A stretch of 64,000 nucleotides of DNA from Blattamonas nauphoetae. Lineage: Eukaryota; Preaxostyla; Oxymonadida. Location: NCBI GenBank assembly GCA_033064195.1, contig JARBJD010000248.1:1-64000 (forward strand), in the 5' to 3' direction. The notes beneath the pieces were generated by a model. It ran no database searches, was not told the DNA's origin, and was given only the letters and a program-made list of their open reading frames with translations. Position 1 is the stretch's first letter. Each line of letters opens with the position of its first letter. Below are positions 42,711 to 53,753 of this stretch, piece after piece. A program made the position numbers and the translations under genes.

Positions 42711-43756
42711 ATTTCCAACGCCTCCATCTTCGCACGCACTACGGTGCGTCTGAGGACACGATTGTGGGAGACCCGCTGTACGACGAGGTGCAAGTGACGA
42801 GGCTGTCGACTTTGGAGAACGAGATGACCCTGCTCCGCCTGCAAGACTGCCTGATGGAGGAAGAGGAGAACTCGATGTGCGACGTGGTCGATCGAGTGTT
42901 CCACATCGATTTCCCAGTCTTTGGATTGTCATCGCTGATTGCACAGATGCGGTTCTACGTCTGGATGATGGAACAGGACAACTACCAACCGTCCGATAAC
43001 CTCCATCCCAATCCTCGCTTCTTGGCGACTGCGTTCCGATTTGATCTTCGGAGTGGGCTGAACAAGCTGACGAACGAGATTCGTGACACAGCCAAGTCGA
43101 CTGTGAGCACATCGGAGACGGTCATGCCGATTCTGACAGTGGCTGCCTGCGTCATCTTTCTGGTTGGTCTGTTTGCCTTCGCTCGGATGTGGGTGAACAT
43201 GCTGATCCAGACCAACGAGGAGAGCGAGAAGTTGATGGATCTCCTTCCCATCTCCAGCGACGAGAGAGAAATGGAACTTCTCCCGTCCATGCTCACTGGC
43301 TATCAGCCGATGGACCAAGCGAGGCAGAAAATCATTGAAGCAGCGTTGACTGTGCTCGAGTCAATTGCGAAGAACGACAAGAAAGAAGAGCTCGCAACCA
43401 ATCTGGACTTTCTGATGATCGCCACCACTCAAGCCTTCACGGAGGAGGAGAATGAGATGCTAAAGCGAGACTACGAGCACACTGAGCACCACACACGCGA
43501 ACATCTGCTGATCAGGCAGCGACTCACTCACATCTCAGACGAGATGAAAAAGAAAGACACAGCTTCTGTTCGAATTGCAATCCGACATCTGATTCGCCTT
43601 TTCGACAAACATTTCACCGATGACGATGTTCAGTATGGGAACATAATCCCAGCTGAGGAGAAAACAACGATGCAGAACGAGCAAAGGAATGAGGAATGGG
43701 AAGAGGCAGAGGATGTTGGGGAGCTGGGTGAGCCAGGGCAGGTTGAGGGACTTTGA
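42711..43756 (+). pseudogene. TmcB-like gene, piece 4 (3' end)
   Basis: Resumes as QRLHLRTHYGASEDTIVGDPLYDEVQ, matching the family's conserved soluble segment. A membrane helix (VMPILTVAACVIFLVGLFAFARMWV) and a long cytoplasmic helical tail (EEENEMLKRDYEHTEHHTREHLL, VRIAIRHLIRLFDKHF) follow, ending acidic with a TGA at 43756. The right flank then returns to the inverted arm at about 43950. Confidence 0.6.
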
Positions 43757-44552
43757 TTTTTGCGTTTTCAGACTCATACTTGTCTCTTTTTTTCTTTCTT
43801 CTGTTATAGCAGTCAACGATCATTCGGCTTTTTCATCCCATAGATTCTGTTTTCTCCCAGATTCTTGGTATTCAATTAGACGTTTTTTTCTCGTTTGTCT
43901 AAAGAGTTATTTTTGAATATGGTTTCAGAATTCATTCGTTGTGTAACCATGTGCGGATAACAAGAAAGGGGGAAATCAACAATGAATGAAACCCAACGAA
44001 TGAAGACGTCTTGGGTTAAAGAGAAATGAAGAGAAGATGTGTGAATTGGGTGATTTGAGAAATGGACCAACTGTCCCAAGTTGAAGACAATCAGAGAGAA
44101 GTGCAGAGAGGCTCTTGTTGTCTCCTTTGGAGATCGGTGAGCCATCAATCTGCACTTTTCTTGCCGGAAACAAGAACAAGCTTTGAGAAAAGAAGGAAAC
44201 GGGTCATGTGGAGAGATCACGCGCGACGACATTTCGGCAGATCGGAAGAGAGTGATGAAAACAGAAAGTAAGTGAAAGGGTAGACCAGAAGGGATGATGT
44301 CTACATCGTGACAAACTCGCTTGAGAAGTTGCAAGGACGAGATGTTGTCAGAAAGAAGAGATGCGTGGGTGAAATTAAGATGTGCTTGATGGAGTGAGTG
44401 CACAGAGTGTGTAGTGTCCAAAGTGGGGACACTTGAGAGGGTGGGTGTTGAGAGGTGACGTGGATTCCGCGAGTGAAAATGAAGAGAGTATCACTCGATT
44501 CTGAGGTGGGTGTTTGTGGTGAAGTGAATGACCGATTCTCGAATCAAGTCGA
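43757..44552 (-). other. Gene A' downstream region
   Basis: No gene is supported. From about 43950 rightwards the sequence is the inverted match of 13539-14120 behind gene A; 43757-43950 is AT-rich spacer behind the TmcB-like gene and marks where the block joined the arm. Confidence 0.5.
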
Positions 44553-47500
44553 TCACGGGTTGAAGACGAGAAGGTCCACAACTGGTCCTGCCGTTCCCGT
44601 CAGCAGAGTTTGTTCCTTCGGTGCTGGCTGGTTCTCTTGTTTCTTCTCTTTTTCCATTTCAACAAATGCTTCCAGAATCGTTGAGATTAACGGCCTGTCC
44701 TGTGGGTTCAGTTCGAGACACTCCAATATCAGCTCTCTCATCTTCCTGTCTTCGATTTGTTGTGTCGGTGGCTTCACTCCCATCCGAACTTGGCGTTGCG
44801 CATTCAGCGCATCGTACTCAACAAAAGGAACAATTCCAGTCTCCACTTCCCACAAGATCAGGCCTAAGCTAAAAACCGCCGCTTTATGTGCATTGTGCTC
44901 TTTCCCACTGAACTCCATTTCCGGTGCTTCCCATCGCAGGCCCTCCTCCTCCCGAATCTTCTCCTCGATGTTCGCGAGGTGTTGGTGCATCTCCAACGGC
45001 TGCTGCGGATCCTGCTTGTCTGCTGTTTCTCCTGTTCTCTTTTCGGCGTCTGCCTTCAGAAACAGATTCTCCTCTCCATCGAAGAGGAAAGCGTATGGCG
45101 ACAGATGCGTCAGAATCGTCGAATGCGGTTTGGTCTTCAGAAGTTGAGACAATCCAACAACGATCCGATGTTGCAGACCGAACTTCGTGTGAAACTGGAT
45201 GGTGTTTGGATGGAGGCGTTGGTACAAAGTGTGAGTCTGGCGAACAACTCGAACATCAACCGTTTCGGAGCATCGAACAACTGTCTGTCCGTCAGCCTGA
45301 GCAGTCCTGTTTTGTGTGGACGACGAGGGATTCAAGGTGCTTGTGTCTGTTTGTTCCATTCCTGCATTGGTCATCAGTCTGACGGAGGTTTTGTGGACGA
45401 TGAGGTCGCTGTCAGGCATTTCCATCTTTTCGATGTCGATTTCTTGGAGCTCTGCCTTTGGTGTCTGATCGACTTCGTTCTTCTTCTGTCTTCGACGACA
45501 GCACAGAACGAGGATGATGACGAGCGAAATTGTGACGAGGACTCCGGCGACGAGAGGAATCCACCATTTCATGCTGTTCACGAACGACTGGGCCATCTTG
45601 TCGGACGAGCTCATCCGAACAACAAACGACTCTCTTGTCTTTGTTTGCCCGAATGAAAGTCGGCCTCGGAGCTCAAGCGACGACGAGAGAGATGAAATGG
45701 ACATTTGCGGCACGACGAGTGAGACTGTCGTTTCTGTGAAGGAAGTGGTTGATTCGAGGCTGAGTGGCAGCAGGAGTGCCTTGCCCTCTTTCTTGTCCTT
45801 TCCAACCTCAAATACTTCCAGAAACAGATCACATGGAATCAGGGTCTTCCCTTCCATCCGAACAGTGAATGTCTGCTCCTTCTTGTTGAATGTGGATTTC
45901 GATGAAGCAGACGAGAGTGTGGGGATGAAAAATGACGATTCCTGTTTTGCTTCTGCTCCTCCAACTTTGCAGTTTGTCGCTGAAATCCACGCCGAAGGAT
46001 GGTCGCCTGTCCCGTCGCCACCATGCAGACTCCCAACCTCAACCACTCCCTCTTCCACACAACGCACATTCTGGCGAACGGAGGGGAAAGACTCGAGGTC
46101 GGGTGAGTTGTCAAAAAAGGTGGACGAGATGATCGTCAGTTTTCCACCTTTCATGCTGACTGCTCCCTGAGGAAGGTGGGAGAGGACAGTCTCGGTGATG
46201 TCTGTCGTGGAGTGAGACAGCTGGAGAACGCCTGTTTCCCACTCGCAGACCAGTTCATCGACTTGTGAATTCGATGGAAGTGCCTTTCCAACGATTGAAC
46301 CGTCTTTCAGGACGACAGAGCAATCAGAAGCGAAGAGAAGGACGAAAGAGGAAAGAAGTGACTCCACAATGACATCGACATCTCTGAACTCGATCAGCCC
46401 AGAAGTGATTTCAATCAGTCCTTTCTCACCCATCGTTGCGGAAGATGGAACAAACAGTTTCGGCTCGGTCGATGTTCCTTTCTCGATCACAAGAATGCCT
46501 TGCGAGAGACAAATCACGGGTGACGAGAGATTTGCATTCAAATTGATTCGAATTGAGATGTCCTTCGCCTCAACATTCATGGCTGTCTTCCACGCTGAAT
46601 CCATCGATAAACACGGCCTGTCTTCACATCCACACAGACGCGACGAGTCGGTCGAGGTGGAATCGCAGAACACGATGATCCTCCTTGGCTTCTTCTCCGT
46701 AGTGAACGTGAGCGAGTCGCCAACAAAGACAACACCATCTGTGTCTTTGTTCTTGATCGAGACGATTCTGTACTTCGTGCTGTATTGGAGGGTGTCTGGC
46801 CAACCAAGTGCCATTTCTGTGCTCACTCCCGTCGACGAGTTCAGAATGACGATCTCGAATGAGTGGTTGGAGTCGAGGAGCACCGAACAGACTGTGTTTG
46901 GCTGGAGATCTGTCCCATCCAAAGTGAGCTCGAATGAGGTGTTGGTGTCGGTTGAGAAGGAGAAGGTCGCTGTGTCGACACGAGGAGGGTGGGGGACAGT
47001 GAACGAGAAACAGTGTTGAATGGCAGTCATTGAACCGTTCTTCAACGAGACAACTGACACGACATCACCAAACTTGACACTCGAAGCGTCGGCAGTCGAG
47101 ATGGGCAGAGTGAGGATGAGTTGTGTGTCTGAGACAAGTTCACACCCAACATCGAATTGGGATCCTTGAGAAGGTGATTGGACTTGAAGTTTGGCAGTGA
47201 ATGTGCCAATGTCGAATCGTCTTCCGATGAGTGTCACAGAAACTGTTTCGAGAGAAGCAGCGAGAAGCGGTTGGAGATCTTCGATACGAATCGGTTCGGC
47301 GGGAATAGTGATGATGGCAGTGTCTTCGACGGCACTCAGCACGTCGGGGATGGAGAGAGCAGTCACTCGATAACGAGAAGAATACTTCAGTTGCTGTGGG
47401 AGAGGGGAGAGGAGAACGGTGAGGTTCTGCGAAGACAGAGCTGGACCACCTGAGTCTCCATCGAATGTGCTGTGAAGGGTGATGGACGAAGATCCGAACA

Positions 47501-50500
47501 CGGCATCATCGTGCTCATCGATCTCGATGAGTGAAATCGAGAAGTCTTCACCTGCTGGGAATGCATCTCCAACCAACGCGATCTCTCCACTTCGTTTTGA
47601 CGGAGCGACGAGTTCGCATGAAGCAGTGTGTATCCTCGGAGGGATTGGAGGTGTTGTGAATGTGATTGGTTCACTCAGTGAACAGCGGAGTGTCGATGAG
47701 GTGAGGCTGAGGACAGCGTAGGCTGTGTCGTACTTCAGAGTCGTTCCACCATGCACGACAACAACGCTCTTCCCTTCGAACTGCGAGGAGAACGAAACAG
47801 GAAGAAGGATCTGAACAGAGCTTCCAACTTCACACACAGTGAGAGTGAAAGCTTCTGTTGGCATCCGAAGGGACGCGAGTGTCAAGATCACATTGTTGAT
47901 GTTCGAAGCATCAAGTGTTGAAGTGATATTGGTCAGGGTTGGTCCGAGTGGAGTCTGGAGTGTCACCTTTTCCGCTTTCACGATCATTCCATCCTTTGTC
48001 ACCGATTTCACTGTTTCCTTCGTGTTGAACTGGATCTGGTCCAAGAGACTGGCTTGAATGGATCCTTGTCCAGTTGTGGAGGAGTTGAAATCGACAGCGA
48101 ATGAGAGACCGCCAACAAGCTCGATCGCAACGCCAGACTTGATGGGCAGGTCGGTCCCAGCAACAGCAACGACGAACGAGGATGAAGTGCATTCGGCTGG
48201 TGCTGTGAGAGAGGTGAGGATGGGACCAGCAGGAGCAGAGAAGGAGAGATTCTCGTCGATGAGGAGCTCGCTTCCCCCACTCGATCCGCTCAGCGTGTAT
48301 TCCTTCAAAAACTCCAGATGGGTGTTGTTCTCGACCCAGTTCGCTCTGAACGTGATCGTGCATTCGGTTGGGCTTGTCACAGCGACAACTCCGTCGCTTG
48401 AAATCGAGCTGGCCGTGCTTGATTGGACAGTGATGGAAATGGAGTCCTGTTTGAGAGCAAAACCTGTCAATGTCAGCACGATCGCATTCTTGGACGAAGC
48501 AAGAGAGACTGTTTTGATGGACGAGATGCGTGCAGGCTCTACTGGTGTCGTGAAAGTGAGACCAGAGTTCGAGAGAAGTGGTGTGTCATCCAGAGTGACA
48601 GATTGCACTGTGTAAGTGTATCCAAACAGCAGATCGGCAGAGTCAGATGGATACAACACAACTGGAAGTGATCCGACGTCGTACGGTGAGGTCGACGATG
48701 ACGTGATCGAGAGTGTCTTGAAAAGCGGGTCAGCATTTGTCGTTGAGGAGGAAGACTTTGGCAGGCCTTTCAATTGGAAAGCGTAGCACGTTTCGGCTTT
48801 CAGAGCTCGTCCTGTCATTGTCAGTATCGCTGTCGTTTTCGAAGAATCAGACCATTCACTAATTGCGAGTGAGGTGATCCGCGAAGGTTCTGAAACGATG
48901 AATGAGTTTGGATTTGCGTCGATCAGGATCGATGTGAAAGGTGAGATTTTCGAGGTGAGCGAGAAGATCGAATATGTTGTGTTGAATGAAAGAACTGGCT
49001 GATCTCCAAAAATCGAAACGGACGCAACACTCGAGTTTCTTTCCTCACTCACAGCATCAGAGAACGACACTTCGAATGAAGGACCTGACGATGAGTCCAA
49101 CTTCAGCGTGTACGTTCCTTGAGGAATCTGTCGACCTCGGACAACAACACGCGTTGTGTTCCCACTCGAATCCAACTCTCCCCAAATCCCAACAATTCGC
49201 GCTGGTTCAGTTGGAACTTGGAAGGTCGCTGTCTGTTCAACTGCTGTCTGAACTGTGGAGATCGACAGAGATGTGATTCTGTAGCAGCAAGAATATTTCA
49301 TCTTTTGGGGAACCGGGAAGAGCGGGATCGACAGACCGTGAGTTGTCAAAGCAGCGTCACCAGTCACTCCTCCAAATGTGTCTGATAGAGTGATGGGAGT
49401 CGTCCCCGGAATCACAACTCCAGTTTCATCAATCTCGTCCACTGATATCGAGAACGGTGTGCCCGCTGGGAAGGCTTCTCCAGTCAGAACAACCTCCCCA
49501 TCTCGCTTCCATTCTCCAACCAGAGAACACGACGCTGTTTTGATCCGAGGAGGAGTGGCTGGCGTTTTAAATGTGATCGTCCCGTCCAGCGAGCTGTGAA
49601 GTGAAGATGACGTCAGACTCACAACTTTGTAGGTTGTTCCATATTTCAGTAAAGAACCTCCGAAAACGACTACCTCAACAGATCCAGCTTCGGAAGAAAC
49701 GAACGAGACAGTGAGTGGAATTGCAGTCGAGCTGCCTTCTTGAACTGCCAGTGTCATCTCTCCAACAGGCATCCGAACTGATTCCAGCGTCACAATCACA
49801 TTGTTGATGTTCGAAGCATTCAGATCTGCTTTCACGTTAACCAAAGTCGGCCCAAGTGGTGTTCGGAACGAGACAGAGTCAGACTTCATCTTTCGATCAC
49901 CCTTCATCACTGATTTCACGGAATGGTCAGTGTTGAATTGTATCTGTCCAGGCAGACTCGCGGAGATCGTTCCATTTCCGGTTGTAGCCGATGTGAAATC
50001 AACCAGAAACGAGAGACCACCAACCAGTTCCACTGTGAACCCAGATTCAATCGGCAGGTCTGTCCCAACAATCTCAACTGCGAATGAAGACGACGAGCAA
50101 GTGAGAGGAGCTGAGATGGATGTGACAATTGGACCAGAAGGAACAGTGAAGGACAAATCTGATGTGATGATCAATTCGCTCGATCCACCTTTCCCAATAT
50201 TCAGTGTGTATTTCTTCAGAAACTCGAGATGAGTCGTGTTTTCTTCCCAGCTCGTTTTGAATCTCATCCAGCATTCTGAGGAGGTTTTCACTTCAATCTT
50301 CCCATCACTCTCAATCTCTCTCCCATCTGAGGATTTCACAATCATCCTTGTCGTGTCTTGTTTCAGAGCAAACCCTTTCACAATCACAATCACTCCATCC
50401 TTCGAAGCCGTCAGTGAATACGATTCGACGGACGACAGGCGAGCAGGCTCGTCAGGTGTGAAGATCGAGAGACCAGAATTCTGGAGGATGGTTGATCCAT

Positions 50501-53372
50501 CGAGGGAGACAGAATCTACTCTGTATTCGTATCCGAACAGCAACTCTGCCGAAGCGTGAGGATAGAACTCGATTGCCTTCGAGACAGACTCGCTCGGGAC
50601 TGATGAGTCGGTTCGCATCGTGACTGTTCGAATATCGACCTCAGTGTTGCTTGCGGTGGATGATGTCGTTTTTGGGAGTCCCGTCAGATGCATCTTGTAG
50701 TCGGTGTTCGGTTGAAGAGCTTGTCCTGTCATCGTCAGCGTCGCTTCGGTTTTCAAAGTGTCAGACAAGCTCCCAATCGCCACACTTGTGATCCGAGAGG
50801 GCTCTGTGATCCTGAACGAGTTTGGAATTGCGTCAATCAGGATCGACGTGAAGGGTGAGACTGTCGAGGTGAGAGAGAAGATCGAGTATGTTGTGTTGAA
50901 TGAAAGAACTGGCTGATCTCCAAAAATCGAAACGGACGCAACACTCGAGTTTCTTTCCTCACTCACAGCATCAGAGAACGACACTTCGAATGAAGGACCT
51001 GACGATGAGTCCAGCTTCAGCGTGTACGTTCCTTGAGGAATCTGTCGACCTCGGACAACGATATTCGTTGTGTTTCCACTCGTGTCCAACTCTCCCCAAA
51101 TCCCAACAATTCGTGCTGGCTCGTCGGGTGTTGTGAACGACAGACCATCCAACACGAACAGGCTCTTGTCCCCTCGAAGTATCTTCGTCACAGTGTATTT
51201 CGTTCCATAACTCAGTTCGGCTGAGCTGATTGGATACAGAGACACAATCGTGGAGAGTTCTGTCGAGCTTGACAATGTCAGAGAGAGGTTCGTTTGTTTC
51301 CCACTCGGATCCTTCACAAGCATCGAGTACGAACCAGAGACTAACTTGTTCCCAGTCAGATCTACATTAGTGGTGTTTGGATCGAGTAATGATGCATCAG
51401 CGTCAATAAGTGATGATTCAACTTTGTATCCCGCCAGCACGGCAGCTTCGAGACGATATGAGTTCGTTGATGGAAGCACTGTCGTTGTTGTTGTCCCTTT
51501 TCCTGTTGTCGAGCCTGTCGATCCGAATGTCACAAAGACGAGACGAGGAACAAGTCCACCAGACAGAAGCACACTCATCACTCCACTCACAGCATTCACT
51601 GTTGTGATCATCACTGTCGATGTCGTCCCAGAATGTGAGACAGAACACGACAAGATCCCAAAACCGAGAGATACGGGGCTGAGAAGAGTTGAGTCTGGCA
51701 AATTATCTTTGCCGAAGTAGATCGTCGGTATTGCAGATGATGAGTCACATCCAATCAGGTTCGAGGCTGGTAAATCCGATTTTCCATGATATGTTAATGA
51801 AACATCAGATCCACCGGAGACTCTTGTGGCGACATTGTCACGGAAGAGGAGATCAGTATATTTGATCGGTATGAGTGAATTCATTAAGAAGACTCCTCCA
51901 TGCACATCTTTATTGTTCAGAAATGACGTATTGGAAATGGTTGATAATAACAGGTTTTGATGACCGACCGCTCCGCCTCGGTCAGCTGTGTTTCCGAAAA
52001 ATGTGCTCTCCTGCACGGACACTGTTGCGAGGTAAAAAGTTGCGAGAGCACCGCCAGAATCACCCGTTGTACAGTTCGTAAAACTGGATTGTTTGATCGT
52101 GATTGTCGAAGCAGGGGTCAGATTCTCGCCGGCCCCCCGAAAGCACACCGCGCCTCCATCTGCGCTTGGTCCAGTGGCTGTGCAGTTGTGGAAGGCGCAG
52201 AGAGAGATGGTCACATTCGCCTGGGTTTTTACCAAAGCGATCGCAGCTCCTCCAACATTATCATCACCACTCGACGAGGTTGTCGTCATGTGGCGGAAGG
52301 TGCATGATGTGAAGGTCAGTGTTGCAGCGTCAATACTACCGTACTCAAAGCGGCCGCCCTTCGTGAAGTCTTTGTTGGAGGCGGATGAGCAGTGGGCGAA
52401 AGAGGAGTTCGAGCAGAGCACATTCCCACCCATGTTCATGTCACGGATCGCCGTTCCACAGAAATGGTTCGTGCTTCCGAGTATTGAGCAGCCAATCACT
52501 TTCTGAGTCAGGCGAAGTCGGTTTGTTGTCATGGCACATCCGAAAGTGAGCGAGCTCACATTCACAAAAGAGGACGATATAAGAGTTGTTGTGCAGATTT
52601 CTTGGTTAGGCTGGCCATCTGAATGTGGGATCTCGTTTTGATGGTTCTTGTCCATTTCGAGGAGTGGGCCGCTTTTTCCGATGAGCGATAATGAAAAGGA
52701 GAGATTGGAGCCAGTCACAGAGATCGTTTCTTCACTCGATTGGTCGGTTTGTTTGTTATTCGTCGATGAAGGATCATTTGGGTGAGTATTCCGATCGAGG
52801 CCAACAAATGGATGGAGGAAAGAAGATTCCGAAGAGTCGTGAGAACAAATCACAATTGTGATCGTTGTTGAACACTCTGGTTTCGGCTGAGATACAACGA
52901 GAGGAGAGCATTCCACTGATGACCTGATCAAGCACCCCACCATCTCAACTGCTGACTCCTCAACGAAACACACTCGTCCTCCCTTCCACACTGACAGAAT
53001 CAGACTTTTCAGAGTCAATGAGCTGTTCGTCACAATAAAAATGGATGGGTGAGCCTTCTGGATAGAAATGGATGGGTTAATTGGGACATTGTTTGTTGAG
53101 AATTGTTGAGATTGGTTCGAGTGAACAAGCATCGTGTTTCGTCCTTCAATCTCAACTTTCTGGGAGATAATGTTCTGGCCATCGGTGTGGAATGATCCTT
53201 CACCCAGATGAAACTTAATCGTTTCATTCCCATGACGTCGCAGGTGTGATAATTGTTGGCGGTGCAGAGCTTCGAAAAGTGGGAGTGAAGAGAGTTGATA
53301 TCCAAAAGAAGTGTGACTCGCGCCATCTCGACAGGCCAATAGAGTCGAGAGGCTTATCCAGAGAAGAATCAT
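44553..53372 (-). CDS. Giant receptor-like surface protein A' (inverted paralogue of A)
   Basis: 2939 residues counted from the ATG at 53372, which begins a proper signal peptide (MILLWISLSTLLACRDG); the open frame upstream to 53429 lacks one. Same order as A: beta-helix repeats (GGAAIALVKTQANVT, GGAVCFRGAG, GGALATFYLATV, GGAVGHQNLL), the Ig-like module array with two GIWG units instead of three, a membrane helix (WWIPLVAGVLVTISLVIIL) and a pseudokinase tail. The tail (GLRWEAPEMEF, SLGLILWEVETG, NPQDRPLIST) is almost unchanged from A, while the N-terminal beta-helix differs widely, as expected if the exposed part evolves fastest. The catalytic-loop region again reads THLSPYAFLF. Both copies are open over nearly 9 kb, so both are probably functional. 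Confidence 0.85.
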   Translation of the reverse strand: MILLWISLSTLLACRDGASHTSFGYQLSSLPLFEALHRQQLSHLRRHGNETIKFHLGEGSFHTDGQNIISQKVEIEGRNTMLVHSNQSQQFSTNNVPINPSISIQKAHPSIFIVTNSSLTLKSLILSVWKGGRVCFVEESAVEMVGCLIRSSVECSPLVVSQPKPECSTTITIVICSHDSSESSFLHPFVGLDRNTHPNDPSSTNNKQTDQSSEETISVTGSNLSFSLSLIGKSGPLLEMDKNHQNEIPHSDGQPNQEICTTTLISSSFVNVSSLTFGCAMTTNRLRLTQKVIGCSILGSTNHFCGTAIRDMNMGGNVLCSNSSFAHCSSASNKDFTKGGRFEYGSIDAATLTFTSCTFRHMTTTSSSGDDNVGGAAIALVKTQANVTISLCAFHNCTATGPSADGGAVCFRGAGENLTPASTITIKQSSFTNCTTGDSGGALATFYLATVSVQESTFFGNTADRGGAVGHQNLLLSTISNTSFLNNKDVHGGVFLMNSLIPIKYTDLLFRDNVATRVSGGSDVSLTYHGKSDLPASNLIGCDSSSAIPTIYFGKDNLPDSTLLSPVSLGFGILSCSVSHSGTTSTVMITTVNAVSGVMSVLLSGGLVPRLVFVTFGSTGSTTGKGTTTTTVLPSTNSYRLEAAVLAGYKVESSLIDADASLLDPNTTNVDLTGNKLVSGSYSMLVKDPSGKQTNLSLTLSSSTELSTIVSLYPISSAELSYGTKYTVTKILRGDKSLFVLDGLSFTTPDEPARIVGIWGELDTSGNTTNIVVRGRQIPQGTYTLKLDSSSGPSFEVSFSDAVSEERNSSVASVSIFGDQPVLSFNTTYSIFSLTSTVSPFTSILIDAIPNSFRITEPSRITSVAIGSLSDTLKTEATLTMTGQALQPNTDYKMHLTGLPKTTSSTASNTEVDIRTVTMRTDSSVPSESVSKAIEFYPHASAELLFGYEYRVDSVSLDGSTILQNSGLSIFTPDEPARLSSVESYSLTASKDGVIVIVKGFALKQDTTRMIVKSSDGREIESDGKIEVKTSSECWMRFKTSWEENTTHLEFLKKYTLNIGKGGSSELIITSDLSFTVPSGPIVTSISAPLTCSSSSFAVEIVGTDLPIESGFTVELVGGLSFLVDFTSATTGNGTISASLPGQIQFNTDHSVKSVMKGDRKMKSDSVSFRTPLGPTLVNVKADLNASNINNVIVTLESVRMPVGEMTLAVQEGSSTAIPLTVSFVSSEAGSVEVVVFGGSLLKYGTTYKVVSLTSSSLHSSLDGTITFKTPATPPRIKTASCSLVGEWKRDGEVVLTGEAFPAGTPFSISVDEIDETGVVIPGTTPITLSDTFGGVTGDAALTTHGLSIPLFPVPQKMKYSCCYRITSLSISTVQTAVEQTATFQVPTEPARIVGIWGELDSSGNTTRVVVRGRQIPQGTYTLKLDSSSGPSFEVSFSDAVSEERNSSVASVSIFGDQPVLSFNTTYSIFSLTSKISPFTSILIDANPNSFIVSEPSRITSLAISEWSDSSKTTAILTMTGRALKAETCYAFQLKGLPKSSSSTTNADPLFKTLSITSSSTSPYDVGSLPVVLYPSDSADLLFGYTYTVQSVTLDDTPLLSNSGLTFTTPVEPARISSIKTVSLASSKNAIVLTLTGFALKQDSISITVQSSTASSISSDGVVAVTSPTECTITFRANWVENNTHLEFLKEYTLSGSSGGSELLIDENLSFSAPAGPILTSLTAPAECTSSSFVVAVAGTDLPIKSGVAIELVGGLSFAVDFNSSTTGQGSIQASLLDQIQFNTKETVKSVTKDGMIVKAEKVTLQTPLGPTLTNITSTLDASNINNVILTLASLRMPTEAFTLTVCEVGSSVQILLPVSFSSQFEGKSVVVVHGGTTLKYDTAYAVLSLTSSTLRCSLSEPITFTTPPIPPRIHTASCELVAPSKRSGEIALVGDAFPAGEDFSISLIEIDEHDDAVFGSSSITLHSTFDGDSGGPALSSQNLTVLLSPLPQQLKYSSRYRVTALSIPDVLSAVEDTAIITIPAEPIRIEDLQPLLAASLETVSVTLIGRRFDIGTFTAKLQVQSPSQGSQFDVGCELVSDTQLILTLPISTADASSVKFGDVVSVVSLKNGSMTAIQHCFSFTVPHPPRVDTATFSFSTDTNTSFELTLDGTDLQPNTVCSVLLDSNHSFEIVILNSSTGVSTEMALGWPDTLQYSTKYRIVSIKNKDTDGVVFVGDSLTFTTEKKPRRIIVFCDSTSTDSSRLCGCEDRPCLSMDSAWKTAMNVEAKDISIRINLNANLSSPVICLSQGILVIEKGTSTEPKLFVPSSATMGEKGLIEITSGLIEFRDVDVIVESLLSSFVLLFASDCSVVLKDGSIVGKALPSNSQVDELVCEWETGVLQLSHSTTDITETVLSHLPQGAVSMKGGKLTIISSTFFDNSPDLESFPSVRQNVRCVEEGVVEVGSLHGGDGTGDHPSAWISATNCKVGGAEAKQESSFFIPTLSSASSKSTFNKKEQTFTVRMEGKTLIPCDLFLEVFEVGKDKKEGKALLLPLSLESTTSFTETTVSLVVPQMSISSLSSSLELRGRLSFGQTKTRESFVVRMSSSDKMAQSFVNSMKWWIPLVAGVLVTISLVIILVLCCRRRQKKNEVDQTPKAELQEIDIEKMEMPDSDLIVHKTSVRLMTNAGMEQTDTSTLNPSSSTQNRTAQADGQTVVRCSETVDVRVVRQTHTLYQRLHPNTIQFHTKFGLQHRIVVGLSQLLKTKPHSTILTHLSPYAFLFDGEENLFLKADAEKRTGETADKQDPQQPLEMHQHLANIEEKIREEEGLRWEAPEMEFSGKEHNAHKAAVFSLGLILWEVETGIVPFVEYDALNAQRQVRMGVKPPTQQIEDRKMRELILECLELNPQDRPLISTILEAFVEMEKEKKQENQPAPKEQTLLTGTAGPVVDLLVFNP

Positions 53373-53429
53373 GGTTTTATGTTGATCAAACCGTTCTTTC
53401 AACTTCTCGTTAGTTGCGTTGATTGTCAC

Positions 53430-53753
53430 AACTTTCTGAAATCGGAGAAATAGAGTCAGTCATGTTGATACTATTGCGAAGGGTCCGATCAACTTTTTCT
53501 TGAGAACAGTGGTCAAAGTCTGATGAAGATAGGTTGCTTTTCAAGAATGAAGAGGTGAGAATCAACTTCACGGGAGTATTTAGACAAGCGAGCGGACAGA
53601 GCGTGGTAAAGCAGAAACTTGAATGAAACAGTCAAGTGGCCAACATTGACCATGCCCTCCTTCGATGATTCGCAAAAGTGGAGAAAATCATCAGATAATC
53701 AAGTGAAAGCAAAGTGGAGAACGAAAGAAAGGAAGGGATGTGGAAGAAACGAC
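53430..53753. other. Spacer between A' promoter and propeller gene 3' end
   Basis: Contains the A' upstream region with TTTGATCAAC at 53381-53390 just outside its left edge. Otherwise AT-moderate sequence with no gene or repeat seen. Confidence 0.4.

Larger units (their letters stand above)
28765..53372 (-). repeat. Right arm of the inverted duplication, split by the TmcB-like block
   Basis: Contains the inverted partners of the left arm in mirror order, with 31.39-43.95 kb having no counterpart on the left. Either this block inserted here or it was lost from the left arm; the 5'-truncated TmcB-like gene argues for insertion of a fragment. Confidence 0.75.

Noticed and set aside
45514-46170. 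218-codon frames antisense to A and A' (also 11918-12574 and 46369-47019)
   Set aside because: Present in both copies only because the sense coding sequence is conserved; no independent signal.
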